Numbered from the stretch's first letter, positions 1 to 9,982 are shown. The stretch is DNA of 64,000 bases from Pseudolabrys sp035718275 (GCA_035718275.1 DASTHI010000014.1:1-64000), one strand, 5' to 3'. The notes: generated by a model not told the origin, from the letters alone. Made by a program: numbers and translations.

Positions 1-270
1 ATCGCACTTCCGCCGGGCTCGGCCATGGTGAAAGGGAAAGCTGCAATCGGCACAATGTGGAAGGGTTTGGCGGAGCAAGCGGGCAATCCAAAGCTCATTA
101 CTGTTGAAGTCAAGCGATTGGGTCCTGCCGCAGCCCGTGAGATCGGGACCTTCAATCTGACGACCAAAGGGGCCTCATCCAAAGAAATCTCAGGCAAATA
201 TCTTGTGGTGTGGGAAAGGGTCAGGGGGCAATGGAAACTCGCCACTGACATCTGGAACGAAGGCAAGTAG
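1..270 (+). CDS. NTF2-like (DUF4440/YybH type) protein, 3' part only
   Basis: The frame is open from the first base, so the 5' end lies outside the window; 89 residues are visible. The visible part resembles the second half of small cone-shaped NTF2/SnoaL-like proteins: a LPPGSAMVKGKAAI segment (usually '..PPG..MVRGKAAI..FW') followed by a beta-rich end with KYLVVWERVRGQWKLATDIWN, the typical final strands. Function is not predictable from this fold; members range from isomerases to stress proteins. An 8-bp hairpin lies just after the stop. Confidence 0.7.
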   Translation: MALPPGSAMVKGKAAIGTMWKGLAEQAGNPKLITVEVKRLGPAAAREIGTFNLTTKGASSKEISGKYLVVWERVRGQWKLATDIWNEGK

Positions 271-282
271 TAGTGACCTCCG

Positions 283-303
283 TGTCGGCTCTAAAAGCCG
301 ACA
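283..303. terminator. Short hairpin between convergent genes
   Basis: Arms TGTCGGCT and AGCCGACA (8 bp, perfect) enclose a 5-nt loop between the convergent ends of the NTF2-like gene and the small secreted protein gene. There is no U tract on either strand, so termination activity is only inferred from position. Confidence 0.35.
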
Positions 304-340
304 TGCGTAGTGCACGAGGCGATCTCGCTAACTCAACTCA

Positions 341-598
341 TTAGCGGCGGTATCCGTAAAGCGTGTAGTTCGGACACACCGCCACATCAAAGCCGGTTGG
401 TGTTCCGCCTGGCGTGTAACCCATTTCGGGATGGCAGCCGCGTGGAACGGGCATGCAGCCGACGACTGTACAGGCAATCTGTGGCTGTGCAGCAGTGGGA
501 GGCTTCGTGTGACGTTTTTGGTGCTTCGGCGCCGCGCTGGCGGGCACCAACGCGAGTGCAAGTGCAACCGCCGTAACGACGGGCAAGATTGTTCTCAT
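341..598 (-). CDS. Small secreted Cys-containing protein of unknown function
   Basis: An 85-residue protein. The ATG at 598 is preceded by GAGAGG about 10 nt upstream and begins a clear signal peptide (MRTILPVVTAVALALALVPA) ending near ASA-AP. The mature part has a basic His/Lys/Pro-rich stretch and then four cysteines (IACTVVGCMPVPRGC..., ...VAVCPN), suggesting one or two disulfides in the periplasm. The pattern GYTPGGTPTGFD looks like a recurring small rhizobial family, but I cannot name a function. Confidence 0.6.
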   Translation of the reverse strand: MRTILPVVTAVALALALVPASAAPKHQKRHTKPPTAAQPQIACTVVGCMPVPRGCHPEMGYTPGGTPTGFDVAVCPNYTLYGYRR

Positions 599-852
599 CG
601 CAGTCCATCCTCTCACTATTTTCTTTTTAATTCTCACCCGCCCAACCGGTTCAATGTATATTGTATTCCTTGTTGCGACTTGTCGGCGCGTTCGCGGACT
701 TGGAAGCAAAAAAGTTCATTTGCTCAAGTGCTCTTTGGGCCAAAGGCTGCCATCTTGAGGTCTATGGATAGGCTGGCAGCCGGTTGATCAGGCGCTTGCG
801 ATCAGAGCCCCTCAGGGGCAAGATTTCATCAGAGAAAGATCACTTAGATCTC

Positions 853-1785
853 ATGAACTTGCGTCAGTTGAAATACTTCGTCGGGGTGGTCGAAGCGGGC
901 AATATGACGCGTGCTGCGGATCAGCTGCACGTCGCGCAGACCGCACTGGGAATGCAGATCCGGCAGCTTGAGGAGGATCTCGGCGTCGCCCTCCTTGTGC
1001 GCCATTCCCGTGGCGTGGAGCCAACGAAAGCCGGCAGTCTCCTCCACGCACGCGCGCTCGCCATCCTGAAACAGGTTGAGGAAGCTCGAAAGGACGTGCG
1101 GGCGTGCGAGCGCGAAGACAGCGAAGCAATTCGGCTGGGGATTACACCCGCCCTGATGCTGGTGTGTGGCACGGAGATTGCCATGACAGTACGCAACCAG
1201 CTGCCCAATGTGTTCCTTAGCATTTTAGAAGCGATGAGCCACGTACTGACGGAGACGCTTGCGCGCGGAGATGCCGATTTCATCCTTTGTTATGACGTCC
1301 CCGACCTGCCTCAATTCTCCCGCACGGCCCTGCTGCAAGATGATCTCGTGCTTATCACGCCGCCGCGCGCCGGCAACGGAACGCCTGTCCCATTCGTCGA
1401 GGCATTGGAAGAAAGCATCGCCATGCCCGAGGAGGGGGATTCCGTTCGCGCCGTCGTTGCCCGTACCGCGAAAGAGCTCGGCCTCGAATTGAAAGTTGCC
1501 TATGAGGTGCGGTCGATTTCGGCAATGAAAAGTCTCGTGATGCGGGGGGCCGCCTCCGCCATCTTGCCCTACTTTGCAGCGCTCGACGAAGTGCGCGCTG
1601 GAAAGCTCGACGCCCGACCCATCACTATGCCGGCACTCAAGCGAACGCTGTTTCTTGCGTCGTCTAAGCAGCACGGCCCATTCAAAAATGAGGCAGGGCT
1701 CACGGGAGCCGTACGATCGTCGCTCACCGGCTTGCTCGACGCGCTCGGCCCTCTCGCCCAGCCTCTCTGGGTTCGCACCGCCTAG
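853..1785 (+). CDS. LysR-family transcriptional regulator
   Basis: 310 residues, the usual LysR length. The winged HTH occupies residues 1-60 (MNLRQLKYFVGVVEAGNMTRAA... with the second helix QTALGMQIRQLEEDLGVALL and RHSRGVEPT following). The rest is a type 2 periplasmic-binding-like effector domain. The ATG at 853 was chosen over an upstream in-frame codon because the family always begins 1-3 residues before L-R-Q-L. The wording of the HTH (GNMTRAADQLHVAQTALG) is close to Nac/Cbl-type regulators, but the effector is unknown. It precedes the rhodanese gene by 159 bp on the same strand and could control it. Confidence 0.85.
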   Translation: MNLRQLKYFVGVVEAGNMTRAADQLHVAQTALGMQIRQLEEDLGVALLVRHSRGVEPTKAGSLLHARALAILKQVEEARKDVRACEREDSEAIRLGITPALMLVCGTEIAMTVRNQLPNVFLSILEAMSHVLTETLARGDADFILCYDVPDLPQFSRTALLQDDLVLITPPRAGNGTPVPFVEALEESIAMPEEGDSVRAVVARTAKELGLELKVAYEVRSISAMKSLVMRGAASAILPYFAALDEVRAGKLDARPITMPALKRTLFLASSKQHGPFKNEAGLTGAVRSSLTGLLDALGPLAQPLWVRTA

Positions 1786-1944
1786 AATTTACGCGCGGAA
1801 ATTCTGCGGGCAGGCCTCACGCGATCATATTGGACGCGCGGCTTTCGCGTTGCTCAAGATCCCCCCATCGCGACGCCACCTTCTTTTGCCGTTCTCCTCG
1901 GAAGGAGCGGCGGGGAAGAGGCTTTAAATTAAAGGAGGAATGGA

Positions 1945-2730
1945 ATGAGGCTTGCATATTTCACTGGACTGCTCGGCGCGACACTTGCCTTTTCGTTGGC
2001 CCATGTGGGTCTCATCTCCGCAGCACAGGGCATAAGCATCGAGCAGGCGACGTTGATGGAGCCTGAGGCAAAGACCGGGGAAGTCAGCACCGAAGAGCTG
2101 CGGCGCATCCTGGCGGATGGAAGCGCGATCGTTATCGATGCGCGGCCGCGCGCTGAGTTCGACGCGGGTCACATTCCGGGCGCCCGCGTCCTCGACACGC
2201 CGCCCGACGATCAGATCGGCGCCGTGGAGCGGCTCGTAAAGGGGGACAAAGCTGCCGCCCTGGTGGTGTACTGCAACGGCCCATATTGCCAAGCCAGCCG
2301 CCGGCTGGCGGAGCGATTGATGGCGGCCGGCTTTACCAATGTGCGGCGATATCAGCTTGGCATGCCGGTGTGGCGCGCACTCGGCGGTCCAACGGTAATT
2401 GAACTCAACGGAATTCTTCGCATCTTCAAAGCAGACCAGACTGCCGTGTTTATCGATGCGCGACCCGCAGAGGACTTCGCAAAAGGAAGCTTGCCGGGTG
2501 CGCGGAACCTGACCGTCCAAACCCTTGATGGCACGCTCAAGAAAATGATGTCAGGAAAGCTGACAGACCCGCCATTGCCGCTTGACGATTTCAATCGAAG
2601 AATTGTGCTGTTCGGACAGAATGGCGCGCAGGTGCTCGGGCTGGCGAAGGCAATGAGCAAGCGGCCCTGGTACAACGTGGCGTACTTTCCGGGATCCTAT
2701 GAGGCCATCGCAGCCGCCTTGCACCAATAG
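1945..2730 (+). CDS. Periplasmic tandem-rhodanese protein
   Basis: 261 residues with a signal peptide (residues 1-27) and a strong AAAGGAGG Shine-Dalgarno. The first rhodanese domain (about 45-150) has the Asp-Ala-Arg-Pro strand and a loop CNGPYCQAS that carries the candidate catalytic cysteine. The second domain (about 160-255) keeps FIDARPAEDF but has FGQNGAQ where the cysteine should be, so it is probably structural. Single-Cys tandem rhodaneses transfer sulfur from thiosulfate-like donors; export points to a role in the periplasm. Substrate unknown. The LysR gene upstream is a plausible regulator. Confidence 0.8.
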   Translation: MRLAYFTGLLGATLAFSLAHVGLISAAQGISIEQATLMEPEAKTGEVSTEELRRILADGSAIVIDARPRAEFDAGHIPGARVLDTPPDDQIGAVERLVKGDKAAALVVYCNGPYCQASRRLAERLMAAGFTNVRRYQLGMPVWRALGGPTVIELNGILRIFKADQTAVFIDARPAEDFAKGSLPGARNLTVQTLDGTLKKMMSGKLTDPPLPLDDFNRRIVLFGQNGAQVLGLAKAMSKRPWYNVAYFPGSYEAIAAALHQ

Positions 2731-2828
2731 AAGGGGGGGCGCGCGCTGGAAGCCGTCGCTCCTGAACTTGCCGTGCAGCCGGTCGACGATGTTATCGTTC
2801 ACCGAGAAGGCCAGATCACCGGCATCAT

Positions 2829-3756
2829 CTAGCGTGCACGGAGAGGCTGCGCGAAAGCTGCCGCAATGCGCTTGCCGATCATGATGAGCCGGAGCTCGAT
2901 CATCCGAAAGGTGAGCGCCGCAGCAGCAATCGAGGTACTGGCTGCGGTCAACGTCGCAGCCAGTGGAGGCCACTGACCTGTCACGTGCGAAAGGTTGACG
3001 GCGACCAGCACATGCAGGAGGTACAAGCTGTAGGAAATACGACCGATGAACGCGAGCGGATTGGCGCTGCACTTGCACCTGGCGGCAAGGCAAATAAGTG
3101 CCGTGCCACAGATTGGAACTAAAAGACAAGGGGCTGCTCTGGCGTGAAGAAAGCCGCACTCGTTCCGACCACCACCGTGCAGAGCGCGAGCGCCAGAAGG
3201 CCGAGCCGGCTGCGCTGCCACAGGCTGATCTGCATGCCCGCAAGGCAGTAGGTGACGTAAAGCAGCAAATGGCTGGCATGGCCGGCGCGGGCATAGTGCA
3301 CACTGTTTGCAGCAACAAACAGATACGGCGTAAGCCCAATCACGATATCGCCGAGCTTCCGCAGAACTGGCACCATCGCGTAAAAGCGCACTTCGATATA
3401 GAGCGTCCAATAAACCCCGAGCAGCAAAGGGGTATGTATTATGTCCGCCGCGAAGCCGAGTTGGCAGCTATGGTGAGTAGATCAAGCGGCTCGCGCGCGG
3501 TCGCCGCGAGAGCGATCGAAAACCAGTACATCGGCAGGATGCGGGCGGCGCGTCTGATGATGAATGGCGCCACCGCCCCATCGGCCGCCATTGTCTGCTC
3601 CATAAAATAACCTGACAGCAGGAAGAACAGAACGACACCGGCCAAGGCGAAAAATTGGGAAATACCAAAAGGCACTAGCGCTGGTGGCGCAAAGTGCCCA
3701 AGCAGCACCATGAGGATTGCAATGCCGCGAACGGCGTCCAAGCTGGTATTGCGCAC
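2829..3756 (-). pseudogene. Acyltransferase 3 (OafA/YrhL-like) gene broken by frameshifts
   Basis: Three overlapping minus-strand reading frames together make one membrane acyltransferase. 3756-3439 gives the N terminus (SLDAVRGIAILMVLLGHF, then LFFLLSGYFM), 3427-3119 gives the middle (YWTLYIEVRFYAMVPVLRKL), and roughly 3130-2829 gives the C terminus (NPLAFIGRISYSLYLLHVLVAV...). All three lie in different frames, so at least two frameshifts exist, near 3430-3440 and near 3120-3130. The family normally acylates surface sugars or lipids. Either a true pseudogene or two sequencing errors; decay is likelier because both junctions also disturb local coding. Confidence 0.75.
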
Positions 3757-3860
3757 AATGGTTCTCGAATGGATTCAACCACAGCGTGTAATGCACGTCA
3801 GGCAAACGACGAGCGATACGTCATCCCACCTTTTGGATATCGATCCGCGAATTTACGGCG

Positions 3861-5699
3861 CTACGCCAGCTCTTTGAGCTGGGGCTCCGTCGTGATGCCT
3901 TTCGGGCCCGCGAGCGCCGGAAAATCCTCGGGCGTGAGCGTTTCCTTTTCGAGCAGCAGCCGCGCGCCCTCGTTCAGAAGTGCACGGCGCTCGCTCAGCA
4001 GAGCCTTCGCCCGCTGGTATGCTTCGTCGATCAGTTGCTTCACCGCCAGGTCGATTTCGCGGGCGGTCGCTTCCGAATAGTCTTTTTCGCGCAGGCCTAC
4101 CACCTGATCGCCGAGGTAAGTCTGGCTCTTGTGTTCGAGGACCGCCTGCCCGACCGCCTCCACCATGCCAAACCGTGTGACGATCTGGCGCGCGATGTCG
4201 GTCACCTTTGCCAGGTCGTCCGCCGCGCCAGTGGAGATTTCGCCGAACACGACGTCCTCGGCGGCCCGGCCCGACAGCAGCACCACCATGCGGTCCTTCA
4301 ACTCTTGCATCGTCAGCAGGTAGCGGTCATCGGTCGGCCGCTGCATCGTGTAACCGAGCGCGCCGATCGAGCGTGGAATGATAGACACTTTGTGGACGGG
4401 GTCGGCGCCGGGGATGTTCGCGGCGGCCAGTGCGTGACCCATCTCGTGATAAGCCACGACCTCCCGCTCGTGCGGCTGCAGCAGGCGCCCCTTGCGCTCG
4501 CTGCCAGCGACAATGCGTTCCACGGCTGCGGTGAAATCGACGGTGGCGACCTCGGTCGCCCCGCGCCGCGTCGCAACGATCGCGGCCTCGTTCACCAGGT
4601 TGGCGAGATCGGCGCCACTGAAGCCGGGTGTGATACCTGCAATGTCGGAAAGCTGCACATCGGGTGCGAGCTTGATGCGCTTCACGTGCACCTTCAGGAT
4701 CGCCTCGCGACCATTGCGATCCGGACGATCAAGCACGACCTGGCGGTCGAAACGACCCGCGCGCAACAGCGCTGGATCAAGCACTTCCGGTCGATTGGTG
4801 GCGCCCAGGAGGACGATACCCTCCCGCGGATCGAAACCATCAAGCTCCGTCAGCAGCTGATTGAGCGTCTGCTCCTTTTCGTCATGTCCACCGAACGTTC
4901 CCACGCCGCGCGCCTTGCCGAGCGCATCGAGCTCATCGATGAAGATGATGCACGGCGCGGCCTTGCGCGCCTGCTCGAATAGATCGCGCACGCGCGCCGC
5001 GCCGACGCCCACGAACATCTCCACGAATTCAGAGCCCGAGATGGAGAAGAACGGCACGCCGGCTTCCCCCGCGACGGCTTTGGCGATCAGGGTCTTGCCG
5101 GTGCCGGGCGGCCCGACGAGGAGCACGCCCTTCGGGATGCGCGCGCCGAGCCGGCCATACTTGTCCTTATCCTTCAGAAACGACACCAGTTCTTGCAGTT
5201 CTGCCTTTGCCTCATCGACGCCGGCGACATCGTCGAATGTTACCCCAGTTTCCCGTTCGACCAGGATGCGGGCCTTGGACTTGCCGACATTGACCAGCCC
5301 GCCCAGCCCTTGACGCTCGGCGAAACGGCGGAACACGAAGTACCAAACTCCCAGGAACACCAAGACGGGCATTACCCAGGAGAGCAGGGTAGAGAAAAAA
5401 GTGTTTTCGGGTGTTCCGGTGAATCTCGCGCCCGACTTCGCCAACTCCTCGGCCAGCGCAGGGTCCACGCGGTTGGTGATGAAGAAGTCGCGACCGTTAA
5501 TCGGCTCCTTGAGGCGGCCGGTGATCTGTTCCTGGTGAACGACGGCTTCGACGATGCGGCCTTCGTTGAGATATTTGAGGAAGTCGCTGTAGGGGATCGA
5601 TTCAACCCTGCGCCACTGCGTCCAGAGGCCCTGGAAGATCATCAGCAGGAAGAAGGCGCCGATAAAATACCAGATGTTCCATTGCTGCTTCTTGTCCAT
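3861..5699 (-). CDS. ftsH: ATP-dependent zinc metalloprotease FtsH (paralogue)
   Basis: 612-residue inner-membrane AAA protease that unfolds and degrades membrane and short-lived cytosolic proteins. Visible: first membrane helix (IWYFIGAFFLLMIFQGLW), short periplasmic domain, second helix (LLSWVMPVLVFLGVWYFVF), AAA module with Walker A GPPGTGKT, Walker B IIFIDELDA, second region of homology with GATNRPEVLDPALLRAGRFDR, and the zinc-protease motif HEMGH. The ATG at 5699 has GGAG seven nt upstream; two earlier in-frame starts lack a good site. The N terminus and short C terminus suggest the second FtsH class found beside the housekeeping copy in some proteobacteria, so it need not be essential. 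Confidence 0.93.
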   Translation of the reverse strand: MDKKQQWNIWYFIGAFFLLMIFQGLWTQWRRVESIPYSDFLKYLNEGRIVEAVVHQEQITGRLKEPINGRDFFITNRVDPALAEELAKSGARFTGTPENTFFSTLLSWVMPVLVFLGVWYFVFRRFAERQGLGGLVNVGKSKARILVERETGVTFDDVAGVDEAKAELQELVSFLKDKDKYGRLGARIPKGVLLVGPPGTGKTLIAKAVAGEAGVPFFSISGSEFVEMFVGVGAARVRDLFEQARKAAPCIIFIDELDALGKARGVGTFGGHDEKEQTLNQLLTELDGFDPREGIVLLGATNRPEVLDPALLRAGRFDRQVVLDRPDRNGREAILKVHVKRIKLAPDVQLSDIAGITPGFSGADLANLVNEAAIVATRRGATEVATVDFTAAVERIVAGSERKGRLLQPHEREVVAYHEMGHALAAANIPGADPVHKVSIIPRSIGALGYTMQRPTDDRYLLTMQELKDRMVVLLSGRAAEDVVFGEISTGAADDLAKVTDIARQIVTRFGMVEAVGQAVLEHKSQTYLGDQVVGLREKDYSEATAREIDLAVKQLIDEAYQRAKALLSERRALLNEGARLLLEKETLTPEDFPALAGPKGITTEPQLKELA

Positions 5700-5876
5700 C
5701 GTGCGCTCCATCCTGTTCACGCTCTACCGTTACCCTGGAGACTTTTGCTTCCCGTTCAAGCAGGGCTTCTGACTGGTCCGCCTTCGATCGACGCCGATTA
5801 CGCAGCGAAATCGACCCCTGCGGCCGATGCTTCCACGCCAGTCAACGCATCCTAAAACACAATAATACGCGAAGGC

Positions 5877-6060
5877 CTGACCCCAAGCGACGGACGGCTT
5901 CAAAAACAGGACCGGATCGGGCTTGCCCGGGAGCCGCTCGGCGTCGAATTCGTCGGTTCTGGCGTCGATAAGTCGGCTAAGCGCCGCGGATTTCAGCATG
6001 GCTGCGCAGTTCTTGCTGGAGAATGCGACGGCAGTCTTGATGCGTGCGTGCCTAAACTTC
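5877..6060 (-). pseudogene. Remnant of a HAD-family hydrolase (beta-phosphoglucomutase-like)
   Basis: The minus strand reads RIKTAVAFSSKNCAAML, then IDARTDEFDAE, LPGKPDPVLFLKPSV. This is the order of HAD subfamily IA motif II (S/T-Ser), the spacer and motif III (GKPDPxxFL) as found in beta-phosphoglucomutase-like phosphatases. The catalytic Asp motif I upstream and motif IV downstream are missing, and the frame drifts into unrelated sequence after the motif. I interpret it as a gene fragment. Edges are approximate. Confidence 0.5.
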
Positions 6061-6530
6061 TTGCGCGCCGGCCGGGCGGTCGTCGTTCTGGTGTCATGAC
6101 ATCGCCTACGTTCATCGCGCTCTTCTTCAGGAAAACGTTCACAGAGGGCGTTCGTTCGTGCTCAGTGTGGGGAATGGCGCTGATGTCGGAGGAGGGCCCT
6201 TATCATTCGCGCAAGAATGTCAAGAAACGGTGCAACGCATCATCCGGCCGGTACCACCAATCGCTATTGCTATGGCTGAAACGACGTCGCTCTTCTCGTT
6301 CTCAATCTTCGCATGCGATTCCAAAACGATTTGCGCATGCCTTGTTCGCCAGCTATCGCCGCCTGATTATGAAAGCGCAAACCGGGAGCGACGTGAGCGA
6401 ATCTTGAAAGCGACCGAAAACCGACATCATCAATCAATTAATCGCACGGAAGAGTCGGTGGTGCGACTGTGCGACCCAAGATGTTTGCAGGGTTAGAATT
6501 GATCCGTATTCTTTGGTTAGGGGACGCAGG
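6061..6530. other. Gene-poor stretch
   Basis: No coding region could be supported on either strand. The only hint is on the minus strand at 6115, where a frame opens with MNVGDVMTP, the usual start of a CBS-domain protein, but it loses similarity after about nine residues, so it may be another gene fragment. Confidence 0.4.
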
Positions 6531-6729
6531 ATGTTCGGTTGGCTAAAAATAGCTCTTGCCATCGTTTGTTTCGCCATCGGTGTGGCGTGCATAATTTGGG
6601 TCATCTCTGTGTCGGTTTTTTATCTCGATATCTGATGCCGCTATCCCGGCAATCTTCGGAGCGTGCGGAGCCATTTTTCTATGGATTACCTACTCGTTGT
6701 TACGGCGGGTGTGCTGGCACAACGAATGA
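6531..6729 (+). pseudogene. Small two-helix membrane protein with a frameshift in a T6 run
   Basis: ATG at 6531 preceded by GGGGACGCAGG. The first frame encodes MFGWLKIALAIVCFAIG... through one membrane helix and stops at 6635. The +1 frame from about 6620 continues with a second hydrophobic helix (AAIPAIFGACGAIFLWITY) and a basic tail ending at 6729. Removing one T from the TTTTTT run near 6615-6621 would join them into one protein of about 65 residues. Either a decayed gene, a slippage-regulated gene or a sequencing indel. No family recognised. Confidence 0.4.
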
Positions 6730-7276
6730 TTTCGGGCTGACAGCGCGCAAACGATTTGAGAGCATAGAGACCTGCGCGAGATCACAGCGCATCAGAGGCC
6801 GTATCGTGTGAACCGAACGCGCCGCTGATGCCAGAACGGCAGAGCCTCATGCGCGTGATCGCAATCCGGGGTCGACGCGTGCCTTGTCGATCGTCTTGCG
6901 CGCCAAAGCTTGACGACCGAAGGCAGCGAAACGTAACCTGTCCAAAAGTGTCGACACAATGATCCTGAGCCGAGGCATCCGACATCGTCGGGATACCCGG
7001 AAGGAGTGGGGTTGTGCGAACGCCATCGGCGCAGAGTTCGGAGCACTCGGCTCGGCACGGCAGCAGGCCAAGTGCCGCCGTTATTGGGCTATTTCAAGCC
7101 AAGCTTGGGAGTGCCACCATTGGCGCGCCGGTCAGTGTCCTGGCCGAGCGGGGTCGGCGTCCTGACACCTGCGCAGTCGGACTAAGCGCGCAAGCCCGCC
7201 GAGTGTCGGCATTTGAGCCGAAATGGGCGATGCGACTGGCGAAGTACCTGATGGTCGGCCGCAGAGATTAGCCACC
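6730..7276. other. Long leader upstream of the transporter operon, no gene seen
   Basis: 547 bases without a convincing coding region. It holds one perfect palindrome, GTGTCGACAC, at 6948-6957, which also occurs in related form next to the GntR gene of the same island. Confidence 0.4.
6948..6957. promoter_or_regulatory. Candidate GntR operator upstream of livH
   Basis: Perfect 10-bp palindrome GTGTCGACAC, flanked as AAAGTGTCGACACAAT, 320 bp before the livH start. The core TGTCGACA recurs twice in the GntR/NicX-like divergent region of the same island (17875-17882 and 17960-17967). Binding is inferred only from placement. Confidence 0.35.
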
Positions 7277-8218
7277 ATGGAGGAGTTGAAGTGGCTCGTC
7301 GTCGATTTCTTCCAAGCGTTTGCTGCCGGGCTGCTGATCGGGGGCACCTATGGTCTGATGTGTGTTGGGCTCGGCATCATCTTTGGCGTGATGCGCGTGG
7401 TGAATTTCGCCCAGGGCGACTTCATGATGCTTGGCATGTACGTCACTTACTATTTGGTGACGGGCTTCGGCGTGCTCGCTTTCCTCGGCCCCTATGCCGG
7501 GCCGGTGGTGGGCGCGGCGCTCGCCGGGCCGATCGTCTTTGCGATCGGCTGGCTGCTGCACCGCTATCTGCTCGCACGCGTTACTGGTGCCCGCGTCATA
7601 TCGGCGGAAGCCGAAGGTCACTACGCCCAGATCATCATGACGCTCGGCGTTGCGCTGGTGCTCGCGAATGGAGGCTTGATCATTTTCGGTTCGCAACCGC
7701 TGTCGGTGCAGACGCCGCTGTCGCGCGAATCTTGGGAGATCGGTCTCATCTTCTTCAATCAGGCACGGACGATCGCCTTCATTCTCGCGGGCGCATGTGC
7801 CGTTCTGCTTTACCTATTCCTCACCCACTCTGACCTCGGCAAGAGTCTGCGCGCCGCCGCGGATAATCCGATTGCCGCGGCCTATGTCGGCATCGATGTT
7901 GACCGCTGCCACCGGCTCGCTTTCGGCCTGGGTGTTGGCATTACGGCAGTCGCTGGCGGGCTCATCGCTAGTTCGCAATCGTTTCAACCCTATATCGGCT
8001 TCGATTTTGTCATCGTGATGTATGCGGGCGTTGTGCTCGGGGGCATGGGCTCGATCCTCGGCGCGTTCTGGGGCGGTCTAACCATCGGCCTGGTGCAGCA
8101 GATGTCGACATTGATTTTGCCGTATCAACTGCAGAACACTGCGATCTTCGTGGTGTTTCTACTGATCGTGTTTTTCCGGCCACAGGGGATGTTCGGCCGT
8201 GTCTGGGAACGCACGTGA
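7277..8218 (+). CDS. Branched-chain amino-acid-type ABC transporter permease (LivH family)
   Basis: 313-residue polytopic membrane protein, about eight hydrophobic segments, with the LivH hallmark 'YGLMCVGLGIIFGVMRVVNFAQGDFMMLGMYV' region near residues 25-55 and the cytoplasmic coupling segment LRAAADNPIAAAYVGIDVDR. It forms half of the translocation path with the LivM part of the next gene. Transporters of this type often carry aromatic or hydroxy acids rather than amino acids, and here the gene leads a catabolic operon. The ATG at 7277 was chosen because the protein starts right at the first helix; an upstream in-frame start would add 18 unlikely residues. Its stop overlaps the next start (GTGATG). 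Confidence 0.9.
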   Translation: MEELKWLVVDFFQAFAAGLLIGGTYGLMCVGLGIIFGVMRVVNFAQGDFMMLGMYVTYYLVTGFGVLAFLGPYAGPVVGAALAGPIVFAIGWLLHRYLLARVTGARVISAEAEGHYAQIIMTLGVALVLANGGLIIFGSQPLSVQTPLSRESWEIGLIFFNQARTIAFILAGACAVLLYLFLTHSDLGKSLRAAADNPIAAAYVGIDVDRCHRLAFGLGVGITAVAGGLIASSQSFQPYIGFDFVIVMYAGVVLGGMGSILGAFWGGLTIGLVQQMSTLILPYQLQNTAIFVVFLLIVFFRPQGMFGRVWERT

Positions 8219-9982
8219 TGGCCAGGACCGCAATCAGCCGGCAGTACTTCGCGATCTTCGCCTTCGCGGCGCTCTACCTTTGCCTCGGTTGGCTTGTCCG
8301 TAATTCGTACTACCAACTCATCATGACATTGGTGCTGATCTGGGCGACGGTCGGACTCTCCTGGAACATGCTCAGCGGCTACAGCGGATTGATTTCCTTT
8401 GGTCATGCAGCCTTCTTCGGCCTCGGCGGCTACACAATGACTATCGCTTTTGTGAAATTTGGCCTCACGCCGTGGGCCGGCATCCCGCTTGGTATCTTGG
8501 TCGGCATCGTCGCCGGCATCATTATCGGCATCCCGACATTCCGCCTGCGCGGGCATTACTTCGCGCTGTCCATGCTGGCCTATCCACTCGCCATGCTCTA
8601 CGTATTCGAGTGGATGGGCTACCAGGAAGTCTCGTTGCCGATGAAGCGCGAGGCGCCAATGTTTTATGCGCAGTTTAGCGACCAACGCGCTTACATGGTA
8701 CTCGCGCTCATTCTCCTCGTTGGGTGTATGCTCGTGTCGATGCATGTCGAGCGTTCGCGCTTCGGCATGTCCCTGACCGCCATCAAGCAAAACGAACCCG
8801 CCGCCGCGGCCGCGGGCATCAATGCGTTACGTTGGAAAATGCTGGCGATTTCGCTGAGCGCCGCGATGGGCGCTGCGGCCGGTGGTCTCTACGCCATCGT
8901 TCTCCTGGTCGTTACGCCGCAAAGCATGTTCGGCGGGCTTGTTTCGGCACAGGCGCTGATTATGGCTCTGTTCGGCGGCGTAGGTGTATTCTGGGGGCCG
9001 GTGATTGGCGCCGCTGTGCTGGTCCCGCTCGCCGAAACTTTGAACGCCGAGCTCGGCAACATCCTGCCCGGGATCCAGGGCGTCGTCTACGGCATTGCCA
9101 TTATTGTCGTCATCCTGCTGGCGCCCGAGGGCATCTATTGGCGCATCCACGATCAGCTTGTCTCGCGGCGTGCCGCCAGCAGAGCAACTCCACCCGTTGC
9201 CGAGCCTGTCGGCATCGCACCGCTACACGCAGCACCAAAGCCCGCGCCGTCAAAAGATGCGGTCTTGTTGCAACTCGACCGGGTCTCGCGCGCGTTCGGC
9301 GGTCTCAAGGCTGTCGACGAAGTCAGTCTGAACGTAAGACCGGGATCGATTCACGGCATCATAGGGCCGAACGGGGCGGGCAAAACCACGTTGTTCAATG
9401 TCGTCAACGGATTTCTTGCTGCCGACAGTGGCACTATCAAATTTAACGGAGTCGGTCTGATCGGACTGAAGCCGCATCAAGCCTGTGCGCAGGGTATTGG
9501 ACGCACCTTCCAAGTAGTGCGCGCTTTTCCGCGCATGACCGTGCTGCAGAACGTCATCGTCGGTGCCTATGTCGGCGCGCGTGATAACGCCGAGGCTGAA
9601 CAGCTTGCCCGCGAGGCGCTTGACCGCGTCGGCATCTCCGCCGCGCGAGCGCAGGCCGTTGCCGGAGGCCTGCCTACTAAGCAGTTGCGACTGATGGAGC
9701 TTGCGCGTGCGCTGGCGCCACGGCCGCAATTGCTGCTGCTCGATGAGACGCTGGCCGGCCTTTCGCACGACGCGCTCGAGGACATCCTCACAATTCTGCG
9801 CAGGGTCAACCGCGACGGAGTCACAATTGTCATTATCGAACACACGATGCACGCCATGGTGAAGCTCGCCGAGCATTTCAGCGTCCTCGATCATGGCAAA
9901 CTGATCGCATCTGGCCCTCCGGCAGAGGTCGTCAAGGATCCGACTGTGATCGAAGCTTATCTCGGCAAGAAATGGGTTGAAC

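Noticed and set aside
4035..4982. 315-codon open frame on the strand opposite ftsH
   Set aside because: It is a shadow of the ftsH coding strand: no family pattern, His/Arg/Leu-rich, and the minus strand has all FtsH motifs.
6158..6496. 112-codon plus-strand frame
   Set aside because: No Shine-Dalgarno, no family pattern and unusual composition; treated as noise in a gene-poor stretch.
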